64,000 nt of DNA, from NCBI RefSeq assembly GCF_958979055.1, contig NC_084894.1, forward strand, positions 25,513,616 through 25,577,615, given 5' to 3'. This document shows, piece after piece, positions 42,778-53,404 of this stretch. This DNA is from Alnus glutinosa. Taxonomy: Eukaryota > Streptophyta > Magnoliopsida > Fagales > Betulaceae. Position 1 is the first letter of the stretch, and every line of letters begins with the position of its first letter. A program made the position numbers and the translations under genes. The notes beneath the pieces were generated by a model, which saw only the letters and a list, made by a program, of their open reading frames with translations, was not told the origin of the DNA and did no database searches.

Positions 42778-44981
42778 ATGGACTTGTCACAATCGGCCTT
42801 GATTTCACAGTGCGAAGATGATTATTCGCTGACACATGAACAATTTGATGATGTTGTGCCCTTGGAAATGGACCCTCAAAATGGTATGTTGGGCCTTTTA
42901 TTCTTCCTTTTAAATTTTGTAACATATCTTAGTAAATGTTATTATTCATAGTTGGGTCCTCTGAACTTTTTTTTATTCGTCTTGATATAGCTGGAAATGA
43001 AACTGTAGCTGATGTAGAGTTGACAGAGAGTGTGGACAATTGCAGTACCGAGTTCAAGCTCATAGATGAAGTTGAAAATGTTAAGGAACCTAAAGAAGCA
43101 ATGATATTTAGCTCCATAGAGGAACTTAGTAATTATTATAGGAGTTATGCAAAGCAAGAGGGTTTTGATGTGGTACGGAAGAAGCAAAAAAAGAATGAAA
43201 GTGGGTATGCACATTACATCAGTCTAGGATGTTCTCGTCAAGGCAGCAGAAAATCCAGCTCAAGTAATAGCTTTTGCAAGCCTAGTCAAACAATTAGAAC
43301 GGGGTGTAAGGCCACTTTGAATGCAAAGTTAGTTGGTACAAAGTGGTATGTGACTAGTGTATCTACTGACCATAATCATGGTTTAAGCCCAGGCAAAGCG
43401 AGATATTTTAAATGCCAGAAGAATTTGGATTCTGTTTCGAAGAGAAAGCTTGAGATAAATGATAGAGCTGAAATAAGTACGAATAAGATTTATAACTCAT
43501 TAGCTGTTGAAGCGGGGGGGTGTGAGAGTCTTGCATTTGGAGAAAAAGATTGTAGTAATTTTATTGCGAAGTCAATACATCTTCGCCTTGGTACAGGAGG
43601 TGCTGCAGCACTTTGTGACTATTTTAGTAGAATGCAAAAAGTGAATGATGATTTCTACTTTGAGATGGATTTGGATGATGAATGTAGGTTGAGAAATGTG
43701 TTTTGGGCTGATGCACGAAGTAGGGCATCATATGAAGATTTCGGGGATGTCGTTGCATTTGACACGACATACTTGACTAATAGATACGAAATGCCATTTG
43801 CTCTTTTTGTGGGAGTGAATCATCATGGCCAGTCAATACTTTTTAGTGCGGCATTAATCTCAAGTGAGGATACAGCGACATTTGTATGGTTGTTTGAGGC
43901 ATTGTTGAAATGCATGAACGGCCGATCGCCAAAGACAATTATAACAGATCAAGATGTGGCTATGAAAAGTGCAATTAATAAAGTTTTCTCGAATGCCCAA
44001 CATAGATTTTGTTTATGGCACATATTAAAAAAACTTCCAGAAAAATTTGGATCACATTCACAGTACAATGCCATTAAGAGTGCCTTGCGAAGTTGTGTGT
44101 ATGATTCTCAAACATGTGATGAGTTTGATGCAAGTTGGAAAAGTCTAGTTGAGTGTTTTAATTTGGAGGATAATGCATGGCTGCATGGTTTATACAGTGA
44201 GCGGACTTTCTGGGTACCAGCATATTTGAAGGGTGTATTTTGTGCTGGCATGACTACCACACAACAGAGTGAGGAAATGAATACATTTTTTTATGGTTAT
44301 GTGCATTCGTCGACCACATTGAAGGAATTTGTGGATCAATATGATAACGCTTTGCGTAAGAAGGTTGAGAATGAAAATGTTGCTGATTTCGATTCTTTTA
44401 ATGCCACGGTTTCATGTGTAAGTAGGTTTTCCTTTGAGAAGCAATTTCAAGAACTTTACACCAATGAAAAGTTGAAAGAAGTCCAGGAGGAGATTAGAGA
44501 GGTGCTGTATTGTAGTCGCTCTCTTTTAAAAAGTGAAGGTGGAATTAGCACCTATCAAGTGACTGAACGGGTAGAAATTAATGGTGCCTACATGAAAAAA
44601 GTATGCTTTACTGTTTACTGTAATGAACCTTCATGTGAAGTGAATTGCAGTTGTTGCCGGTTTGAATCAAGAGGAATTTTGTGCAGACATGCCATATCTG
44701 TGCTGGTCACACTTGATGATGTTACATTGTTGCCGAAAAAATATTTTCTAAACAGATGGAGGAAGGACTTGAAGCGGCCATATAAGTTAATAAAAAGTAG
44801 TTATGATCCCTTGAGTGGCAACCCTAGTGCAGAACGATATTCTGACCTATGCAAAGATATGTTTGCGTTAGCCGCAATCGCAGCACCAACTGTGGATCAT
44901 TACACGGAAGTGAAAAGTCATGTTTATATGCTAACTAAGAAATTAAGTGGTCTAAGTTGTGAACAAAGTCCACATTCCTAA
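42778..44981 (+). CDS. FAR1-related sequence (FRS) protein, domesticated MULE transposase
   Basis: Two exons, 42778-42883 and 42991-44981, joined in phase to give 698 aa. The FAR1 zinc-finger DNA-binding domain lies at about residues 74-165, with Cys pairs and the terminal DHNHGL. A MULE-type transposase core lies at about 280-400 (VVAFDTTYLTNRY, IITDQDVAMKSAI, HRFCLWHILKKLPEKF), and a SWIM zinc finger at about 580-605 (CEVNCSCC..GILCRHAI). FAR1/FHY3 relatives are nuclear factors in light signalling, the circadian clock and chlorophyll or starvation responses. The frame is intact and no TIRs flank it, so it is a domesticated host gene rather than a mobile copy. I cannot name the FRS subgroup confidently. 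Confidence 0.93.
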
Positions 44982-47724
44982 TCACTCCCAGATGCACTAC
45001 TATCGGTAATTTGTCTATTGATTGTATGGCGGTGGACGTGCATAGTATTTAATGTTTTTTCTAACATGCTTGAATCTTTTATTAATTGATGACTTTTCAA
45101 AGATCGCTAGTAGATGAACTGGACACAAGTGAAGATTTGTTGCCTTTTGTAACTGATATTCAGCATGACCAAGTTATTGGAACTCAAAATAGTGTAGTTA
45201 TACAAGTATTGAAGGAAAAAAATAAAAATAAAGAGTTTCATAGATGTGTATTTGATTCTTATATGTTGACAAATGATTTTATTTCCTATATGTTAATCCT
45301 ACGAAATATCTCTTTCAGACCCTCAGGAATTCACAGTCATCATGTCTTGTTGAAGCATATCTTATTTACTTTCTGTAAGTTTTAGGTTTTTAAGCATTAC
45401 CTGCAAAGTTGATATTCCATTGTTTTTATTGCCTAACGTGATCTTACATCTTTTAAGTGATATTATTACTGGAATATGTGGAACGATATTCTCTTATGAT
45501 ATGTCATTCTTGTAGCATATTTGCTAATGTGACATGGATGTGAATTTAAAAATATGTATTACATTTTTATTGGTTTGATGTGAATTTGGGTTTGTCGAAT
45601 CATTAGAAATGGGTTCTCTGCCATGGAGGAGCTCAAGGGTGGAATAGGTGTTTTCACCACTTCCACTAGTCGAAGAGCTTTTAAATGTTTTGAAATTCTC
45701 GAGGAAAACCCAGCTGTTAGGAAAGCCTTGATAGTCTGCAGAGTGATTGCAGGGAGGGTTCATAGGCCTTTGTTTTTCCCTTTATTTGTTGCGAAGGACT
45801 TTGGTTCTTCTTTCAAGCCTCTAGTTGCTTGCCAATATATTAAAGATTTGTACTTCTCTGCCCTAATTGTATCGGCCACTTCCCACGTTTTCATTTTTCA
45901 CACTATTGTACTACAATTCTTCCTCTTTATTGAATGCTGTTGTTTTTAATGCAGAAATTAATAGCAACCTGCAAAAGAATTTGATCACTTTTGAAGTTAT
46001 GTAGCGCTGTGCAGCTACATTACATATAGATGTGCATGAAGGGTAGTTAGCATTGCTGCATTGGGTTGTTGAGAAGGAGAGTTTTAGCGTCAAAAGTCTA
46101 ACAGCATATGCATGAATAGTAACTGAAGAATTCAAGAATGGAAGATTTTTATATTTCAGTATGGGGAGATATGGCATAATAAAAATGAAAAATGCCTTCA
46201 TTGAAAATCATTCGAGATGATTTGTTAATTTTATGAAACGATTTGAGTCTTCGATTATGACATTAATTGAATTATTCAAATCGACAAGGTGTACAGGATT
46301 TTCTCAATCCTTGAGCTCTCTCTCTTCTTGCACATTTCTTTTCATGCTTCTGGAGTCCCACAAATTAAGTAGCTTGAGTTGATTGCTATTAGAGATAAAG
46401 CACACTGATTTTCAACATTGCCTTAATTGCTATAATCAAGAGGTTTCCTAGAAAATAAACAATAACAAATTTTAACACTCAAGTTTGAGCCTTTTAATAC
46501 GTTAAGACAATTTTAGATAATCACATGCAGTACAAAACAGCTTTGACAACAACACAAAATGCCAGTTCAAGACCCAACAACACCTGTAGTAGTGCCTATT
46601 CAGAATCCAACATTACAACATAAAGATACAAACGTCACTATATTTTAGTAACATATAATGTTATAAACAAAATTAAGAAGTGGTATGATAACGTCACCTC
46701 ATGTTAATATTCTTCACACTATCTAATAGTGTTGACGCCACCTCGCGTTAATAAAAAAAAAAGGGGTATGTTAAATAGGTGTAAATACCGTAGAGATCGA
46801 GTAGCATTATTACTTCAAGTTTGGTAGCTGATCGCCAACGAGGGTTATTGTTGAGCCTAATGTTGGTATAAAATTATCTGAATTTAATGTGCTTGTGCAG
46901 TTGCACATATTTAATCAGTTTATTCTGAGTTTGATTGTTTAAAAATAAATAAATTTAAATTTTGAGGAAAATATTTTTAGCCCCCCAAAACTTACACTTA
47001 TACTTTTGAAAGAATTTTTAAAAGTAACACTCCACCCTCCAACTACTACTTTGTAGTGCTTAACACCCTCTACCATCATTTTCAGTCAAATTGAATGAAA
47101 AATGTGTTTACGTAACATTTTTGGACAAACTTTCCGAAATGCCTCACTTTGTTAAGTTGCTTTACATAAATTGCCCAAAAAAAACCTATTAAAAAACCAA
47201 CAATAGATCACCTCTCACCAGAATTTTCTATAGGTGAATTTGCATTTGCTTGTCTGTCTACATTTTCAATTAAAAAAAATTATGAAGCATTTTTTTTTCT
47301 ATGTTTAAAATTTCTGAATTTTGAAAATTCTCTCTGAAATTCCAATCACTATTTGTATCCCCTGCTATGCAGCACGGAAGGCTTTGGCTGCAGAACCCAA
47401 CTGCTCCGGACAACCTGCAGTATGAGACCCACCAACCCGGGCCCTGCAATCCCCTCTCTGTAAAGATTGTCGAAATTACACGCAATTCAAGCACATATTC
47501 CAACTATGGTGTACACTATTCCTCATCATCATCCACAATTCAAGGTATATATCACTAAATGATTACTCAATCACATATACAGCAATTAAACAAGTGCAAA
47601 TTTCTAACCCCTTGCACTGCCAGAATACTGAATCTTTATTCAATGAAGATACATTCACTCCACTACAAAAAGAAAACGACCGTCTAGTAGGATTTAGAAC
47701 ATTTATGTGAAATGGATTCAGACC
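44982..47724. other. FRS 3' region and intergenic DNA
   Basis: Just after the FRS stop, signals for 3'-UTR introns are visible (ATCG before GTAATTT at about 45,005; TTTTCAAAG before ATCGCTAGTAG at about 45,102). The open stretch to 45385 (residues LVDELDTSEDLLPFVTDI) may be an alternative or untranslated exon. A gene fragment lies at 45.62 kb. 45.95-47.3 kb is AT-rich with nothing recognised. At 47367-47470 is an isolated GC-rich patch. The thioesterase 3' UTR probably lies around 47.5-47.72 kb. Confidence 0.45.
45623..45775 (+). pseudogene. Fragment of a plant C2H2-like zinc-finger protein
   Basis: About 50 codons read MEELKGGIGVFTTSTSRRAF, then EILEENPAVRKALIVCRVIAGRVHRPL. The CRVIAGRVHRPL block, preceded by a short helix, is a motif I remember from a family of plant C2H2-like proteins in which it is followed by an ENIQE-type segment. 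Here that continuation is missing and the frame runs into unrelated hydrophobic residues. No upstream finger exons were found, so I read it as a stranded gene fragment. The family assignment is from memory. Confidence 0.5.
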
Positions 47725-50118
47725 TCAGAGTTTGCTGTGATGTTTACCAAACAATGAATGCCGACCTTCAGCAATAATCTCCCCCGTTGCTTTGTTTCTC
47801 ATAAGGACGATTGTTCCCGAGTAACCTCCTTTTTGTCCTAAAACCTTTGCAGTAATCTCTAACTCATCCTGCAATTTGCCATCCTGGGAGATCAGATGCT
47901 ACGAAAAATGTACTCAAATATCAAACTTAAACCCTTCTTGCTTTACCCCTTCTTTAACACGAAAATAAAACACTACAGAAGCTAAGATGATTGCCAAATT
48001 ACTCTAGTTGTTTTTATCATATTCAACGCTAAAATACTTGAGAAAAGTACGACTTGTGTCCCGTGTCTTGTGAGCACAAAATACAAGGTAGAATTGTCAC
48101 ATCAATAATTCGAGAAGCGTGGCAGTTCCACCTTGCATCCGGTGTGCAAAGGTACGAGAAACAAACCAAAACTTTAGAGAAATTGAAATCAGTGCCTTAG
48201 GACCGTAATCAAGACCAAATTTTAGGAAACATTTTTAGTCGATTAAAAAGCATATCTAACTGTGGTATTGTTTTTATTTTTTTTTTTTCCTTTTTTTTTT
48301 TTTTGGTCAGAGTGACATTAAATGTTAGAAAGTTAGAAATAGGGTGTTTTTGGTAACCATACTAACCAACTTCCTCTCTCCGCCCCTCCCCTTATTTTCA
48401 CTTCTCTAAAAAAAAGTCTACTTCAAAACATTCTCACTTTTTTCACTTTTTATATCACATCAATCATTTTTTATTATTATTCAAATAAAAAAAACTCACT
48501 ACAAACAAAACTTTTTCACTTTTCCATAAAAATTCTTTCTACTTTATATAACATCAATCACTTCTTACTACTACACAAAAAAAAAAAAAAAAAAAAAAAA
48601 AAATCACCTCAACAATCTTTACTAAACACCCGATATGTGTTCAATGACTGCTTGGGCACTTAGTTCAATAACTCGAATTAAAGGTCAAAAACAAGATAGC
48701 TTGGTGACAAATTCAATCTGATTATAAGACTTCCAAAGCAACCAAAAAAATATATATATCAAACACTAAGATGTTTTCAAAAAATAAAGCTAGCTTACAT
48801 GAACCCTTGCAGTCGAAATAAAAGAGATTGACATGTCCACTGAAACATTCATTGGGAGACCCTCAACATGGACTACAGCACCACCGACTTCATCAATAAG
48901 GTTTGCAATTGCACCTGAAGCCAACTTCCCAGTGCTATCCTGCAATTACGTATCCCAAAAGAACTGCATTTTTAATTGCTCCCAGTCACAGGGGAAACAG
49001 AATCAGATAGAAAAGCAGAATTCACAGCCCTCTCAGTAAAAATTATGCCCAAAATAAGTTCAAATTATTAAATCAATACAGATGCTTACCAAAAAAGAAT
49101 TGAAGAGATAAAGACTTGGAGAAGTGATCTTGATATAACATCTTAGGCAACACTTCAATTCAAAAGCTTAATCCTTCTGGTTCCATCCAATTATATTATA
49201 TCAACCACTCACTCTTGTAATTCATTCCTCCACGTGGGACTTTAACCAGTCACATTCACATGTATACTCTAACAAAATGTCTTATCAGCCTGTGAAAGCA
49301 ATTTTTCAGAGTTTCAACAATCTTAGCAGCATTTATTTCATTACATTTTTCATTGAAACATAATTAAGCAGACAAGAAAAATATTTGATATACAAGCGCT
49401 TAAATCATAGTTGCAAACACCTAGACTGTGAGTTATAAATGCCTAAATAAAGCTCTAATGATCCAGGCAAAAGACATATATAAACTACCGAATTTTATTA
49501 TATCAACGCCACTCAATGTGAGATTTTAATTGTTAAATCACAAATTATTCAAAAAGTTTAAGCAGATAGAAAATGGTTGATTCAATTATTTAATCAATAT
49601 ATAAACACTCCCCCGTTCAAACTCCCCTTATTAAAATAAGTTATGCCCAACAAGTAAAATATTTAATTGATATGAGGTGAGTATACAAAATGGTTAATTT
49701 AATCATTAATTACTACAATAAAATGCTTATCAGTTTGTGAAAGCAGTTTTTCAGAGTTTCAGCAATTTTAGCAGCATTTGTTTCAAGTTATAGATCATTA
49801 GATCTTGTCATAAAGCTCCAATAATCAAATCAAAAACTAAATACATAAACTACTGACTAAGCAATTTCCAAACATGTAATATGAGAAACTCGTTCAGCGA
49901 ATTAGTGAGGGGATTGGATATCTTACGATGAGGCGAGGAGGGACCTTGAAAGTACAGGCGACGAAGCCTGGCTCCACCCGGTCGACTCGGATGCCTCTGA
50001 GGCTAAACACCTCGTAGAAACTTGGTTCCACCCCAACTCGGTGAGGATGGACGGTGAGTCGCGACACGCTCTCCGATTCCTCTGCGGTCAATCCTAGAAA
50101 TTCTTTGGCCTTCTCCAT
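47725..50118 (-). CDS. Acyl-CoA thioesterase 13-like hotdog protein
   Basis: Three minus-strand exons: 49927-50118, 48799-48939, 47725-47868. They join in phase 0 to give 158 aa, the usual size for this family. Exon 1 starts MEKAKEFLGLTAEESESVSR. The hotdog signature in exon 2 is GKLASGAIANLIDEVGGAVV, with the catalytic-type Asp in LID. Exon 3 carries GQKGGYSGTIVLMRNKATGE and ends SKL, a canonical type-1 peroxisomal targeting tripeptide. The protein probably hydrolyses acyl-CoA or a related thioester, and the SKL end suggests peroxisomes. A damaged second copy of its 3' region lies downstream at 52.3-64 kb. Substrate cannot be inferred from sequence. Confidence 0.9.
48612..48690. repeat. Dispersed local duplicate, copy 1 (thioesterase intron 2)
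   Basis: AACAATCTTTACTAAACACC and the following bases, through TTCAATAACTCGAATTAAAG, recur almost unchanged at 50625-50705. The first part appears again at the window end (63970-64000). Just upstream, GGGTGTTTTTGGTAA at about 48333 with TTTACTAAACACCC suggests a MITE boundary. Confidence 0.7.
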
Positions 50119-50624
50119 TTTTTTTGGGTTTCTCTTCTCAGGTTCTCTCAAATCCGTCCTCGGATACTTTTAGAAAGCAGAGACTATTATACGTGCCGGA
50201 TGAGGATTTCACTTCGGCTCCACGATAACGAAATCGAGACCGTTAAAATGTTTGAAAGTCTTATACCATTGTAGCACTAGCGAAAGCTTCTTTTCAACCT
50301 TTTCTCAATTTAAGAAACTAAAACACTTTTTCTTCTTTAGTTAAATACACATCATAATAATTTTTCTTATTATTTTCTTATATTATTTAAAAATTTTAAA
50401 TTAAATACTAAAAGAAAGAGACAAAAAAAATAAATCATTTAAATATTATTCAAAAAATGTGAAAAGAATGAGAGATGAGAGATAATTTTTTTTTATTAAA
50501 ATAATTTTAATGAAATCACTTTTACTTCCGTATATATAGAGTATAACTTTTAGTTTGCTCAGGGCATCTCTAGTGAACTTTATAATTTTTCTTTCAATTT
50601 TAGTTTAAAAATCTACTTTTTACC

Positions 50625-50705
50625 AACTTAACAATCTTTACTAAACACCCCATATGTGTTCAATGACTAATTGGATACTTAGTTCAATAACTCGCATTAA
50701 AGTAG
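50625..50705. repeat. Dispersed local duplicate, copy 2
   Basis: This near-copy of 48612-48690 lies about 500 bp upstream of the thioesterase start rather than in its intron, which points to past local rearrangement or a shared mobile element. Confidence 0.7.
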
Positions 50706-51460
50706 AAAGAATAATGACCTGTTTGGGTGTTAAATTTTTAGAATTAAAATTGAATTCTTATTCTGTTCGCGAATTTTTAGGTAAAGAAATGTGTTTAGAT
50801 GATGAATAGAATTTAAATTCTTTTTTGAATTTGTGTTTGGGTGTTGGATTTTTGAAATTGGAAATTATTATTTTTTAATGGGAAGAAATGATTGGAAATG
50901 ATTGAAAGTTTGAAAAGGTGTGTATAATGATTGGTATTGTGAAAAGTACTGCAGTATAATGATTTATTATTAAAAAAATTTTGTTTGGTTTAAATATTGA
51001 TTATTTAATTATTTAAAGTATGGGACCCACACGTTTTTGGTTCTTTTGGAGAACCTTTTTCTCACGCGTGGGTCCCGGTTAGTCATCAGCCGTTTTTGTC
51101 CTTGAATAGTTGAATTGAGAGTGAATTCTTGGCGTGAAACGGGCTAGGATTTGGGTTGAAACCGGGTGGGTGGGTTTTTTCCAAAACCCGACTAGAATAG
51201 GATTCCGTTTCTGCTCCCAAATCTTTTTGTGGGTCAGGGATAAAATAAATGGCAATGTTAAGGTAACTTTGGGCTGTACATTCGGATCAGATTAGGTCTG
51301 TCAGGCTATACAAAACTGGTATATAAAGGGCCCCCAATGCAGCCCAATGCCTTTTGGGCTTTATTCTGCTATGGCCATTTCCAATATAAACAGGAAGGAC
51401 TGATTTTATAGTCCATAATTTAATGGTATATAGTATTATAGATTGCAAGTGAAATAAATG

Positions 51461-52183
51461 CTCCGTTTGTTTCGGTGTAAAATAATTTCTGAAAAATGAT
51501 TTCGACATTTTTCGGTGTTTGGTAGGGGCGAAAATAATAGTCGACCGGAAAATGATTTCTGCTTGACTAAAAATGCTTAGTAAATTTCGGAAAATGATTT
51601 ACGCTTTTTAAAAGCGTAAATCGTTTTCCGAAGACGCCAGACGCGGTCGATCTATTTTAAACGACACAGTCGACCTTCACGTTCAAGCAGCCGATCACCA
51701 TCAAAATATTGTCGGTATCGGAATCCGACAACATCCGGTTAATGTCGCCGGAATCTGGCGACGGAACCCGGCCACCTTCGCTGAAATCCGGTCAGCCAGA
51801 TTCCGGCGACCAATTTGGCCGGATTTAGCCAGAGAGGCCGATCCCGGCCAGCTCTGGCCAGAGAGGCCGGAATCCGGCTATCCCGAATTCCAACGAAACT
51901 GTCTGGATTCCGGCCTTTATCTCGAATTCTGGCTATATTAGCCAGAATCTTGTCGGTCAGTGACCGAATCTCGTCATCGATGATTTTTATATTATTTTAT
52001 ATTAATATTTATATGTTTTGAATAAAAATTAATTTTTATAGGTTAAAATTATTGAATGAAAATATGAAAAATATTTGTGATTTTCTGTACGCACCAAACA
52101 CCGAAAAATGCTTTCGGCGAAAAATATTTTCCAGAAAAATGACTTCCTTGAAACCATTTTACGTCGAAACAAACGGAGCAAAA
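51461..52183. mobile_element. 723-bp TIR element with CCGG-rich core
   Basis: The left end GCTCCGTTTGTTTCGGTGTA, continuing to CATTTTTCGGTGTTTGGT, is matched in inverse by the right end, which includes ACCAAACACCGAAAAATG and ends ACAAACGGAGC. The TIR is about 70 bp. The inner part at about 51640-51975 is GC-rich with many GGCCGGAATCCGGC-like motifs. It has no supported coding region. Target duplication unclear because the flanks are A-rich. Confidence 0.75.
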
Positions 52184-52340
52184 GAAAATCCTATTTTAAT
52201 AAGGAGGCAGTGGCCCACGAGGGGGAGAGTGATGCAAATGGACGCAACAAAGATAGGAAAATAACATAAAATAAATATAAATGTTACGTTAATTTAGAGT
52301 TTCACCCAAATAACGAAGATAAACCAGTCAACCGGAGTCT

Positions 52341-52718
52341 CACTATTCCTCATCATCATCCACATTTCAAGGTATATATCACTAAATGATTACTCAATCA
52401 CATATACAGCAATTAAACAAGTACAAATTTCTAACCCCTTGCACTGCCAGAATACTGAGTCTTTTTTCAATAGAAGATACATTCACTCCGCTACAAAAGG
52501 AGAACAACCGTCTAGTAGAATTTAGAACATGTGCGTGTTAACCTTCATAACATTTATGTGAAATGGATTCAGACCTCACAGTTTGCTGTGATGTTTACCA
52601 AACAATGAATGCCGACCTTCAGCAATAATCTCCCCCGTTGCTTTGTTTCTCACAAGGACGATTGTTCCAGAGTAACCTCCTCTTTGTACTAAAAAACCCT
52701 TGAGGTAATCAATAACTC
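52341..52718 (-). pseudogene. Broken thioesterase duplicate, 3' part
   Basis: From 52341 the sequence repeats about 47514-47868 (3' flank plus exon 3) of the intact gene. Exon 3 on the minus strand is 52576-52718 plus bases at 63637-63639 beyond the retrotransposon, giving 146 nt against 144 in the intact copy. The frame is therefore shifted and meets a stop just before the region equivalent to GGYSGTIVLMRNK. The final residues (GKHHSKL) remain. The copy is disabled even without the retrotransposon. Confidence 0.88.
52714..52718 (+). repeat. Target-site duplication AACTC, left copy
   Basis: AACTC lies immediately before the 5' LTR and is repeated immediately after the 3' LTR at 63632-63636. 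Five bp is standard for LTR retrotransposon integration. Confidence 0.92.
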
Positions 52719-52911
52719 TGTTGGGACAAATATAGATCTTCTCAGGAGTTGGGCCCAATCCGGGATGTGGGCCCTCTCTGATCCACCCGACCGGGCCCAA
52801 ATATTGGAAAAATCATAATTTACCCGGGCCCATTGAGGCTCCTTGGGCCCAAGTCTGTTGCAACAGGCCTGAGTTGGCGATCCAAATGCTAGTTGGTATC
52901 CGCATCTGCAG

Positions 52912-53019
52912 GCGTCTCGGCAGTACCCGGAATCTAAGGGACACGACGCACGTCATGGAAGTCATGCGTCTCGGCAGTACCCGGAACCTAAGGGACACGA
53001 TGCATGTCGTGGGACCCCA
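52912..53019 (+). repeat. Two 54-bp tandem units in the LTR U3 region
   Basis: The units at 52912-52965 and 52966-53019 both contain CTAAGGGACACGAYGCAYGTC. The same pair occurs in the 3' LTR (about 63192-63299). Repeats in U3 often act as enhancer modules; that role is inferred. Confidence 0.85.
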
Positions 53020-53129
53020 TGATACCACCGAGATCTACGGAATCTGGAAGAGTTGTTTACATGGAGCCACGTCTCCTCCAACCGCCTCGTGCACAAATTG
53101 TGAAGCTAATGGAACTGCTCCATAACCTC

Positions 53130-53137
53130 TATAAATA
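53130..53137 (+). promoter_or_regulatory. TATA box of the 5' LTR
   Basis: TATAAATA in CCTCTATAAATACAAG, at the expected U3/R border region. The identical box in the 3' LTR is at 63410-63417. Confidence 0.7.
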
Positions 53138-53353
53138 CAAGAATTGCTTCAGATGCTAAGGTACAGGCTAATCAGTCTCTTTGGCATTATTTTGCGCATT
53201 TATTCTCAGAACCATACACTTACTTAAGCATCGGAGCGGGGTTGTCGGAACCCCCCGACGCAGCTTTACTTTTCAGGTGAACCAGACACAACCGGGAGCA
53301 ACTTAGTCCAAAATCTGACCGACACGTCACCTTCCGGAAACTGTCGCAACAGT

Positions 53354-53372
53354 TTGGCGCCGTCTGTGGGAA
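53354..53372 (+). promoter_or_regulatory. Primer-binding site
   Basis: TTGGCGCCGTCTGTGGGAA begins 3 bp after the 5' LTR. The initial TGGCGCCGT complements the CCA-end stem of plant tRNA-Asp as I remember it; the rest matches less well, so the primer tRNA is uncertain. Confidence 0.65.
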
Positions 53373-53404
53373 CGACTTATATCGTTTTCCTAAAAAATTC
53401 CGTT

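Larger units (their letters stand above)
50119..52340. other. Region upstream of the thioesterase gene
   Basis: This contains the thioesterase 5' UTR/promoter, a duplicate of intron-2 sequence at 50625-50705, a T/A-rich MITE-like stretch at about 50720-51000 (TTTGGGTGTTRRATTTTT twice), and the TIR element at 51461-52183. No gene is supported. Confidence 0.5.
52719..53351 (+). repeat. 5' LTR, 633 bp
   Basis: Starts TGTTGGGACAAATATAG and ends CTGTCGCAACA. A TATA box (TATAAATA) lies at 53130-53137. Two diverged 54-bp tandem units starting GCGTCTCGGCAGTACCCGGA occupy 52912-53019, in the presumed U3 region. Confidence 0.95.

Noticed and set aside
42942-43214. Minus-strand ORFs over the start of FRS exon 2
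   Set aside because: The plus strand encodes the conserved FAR1 domain in this interval; these are antisense shadows.
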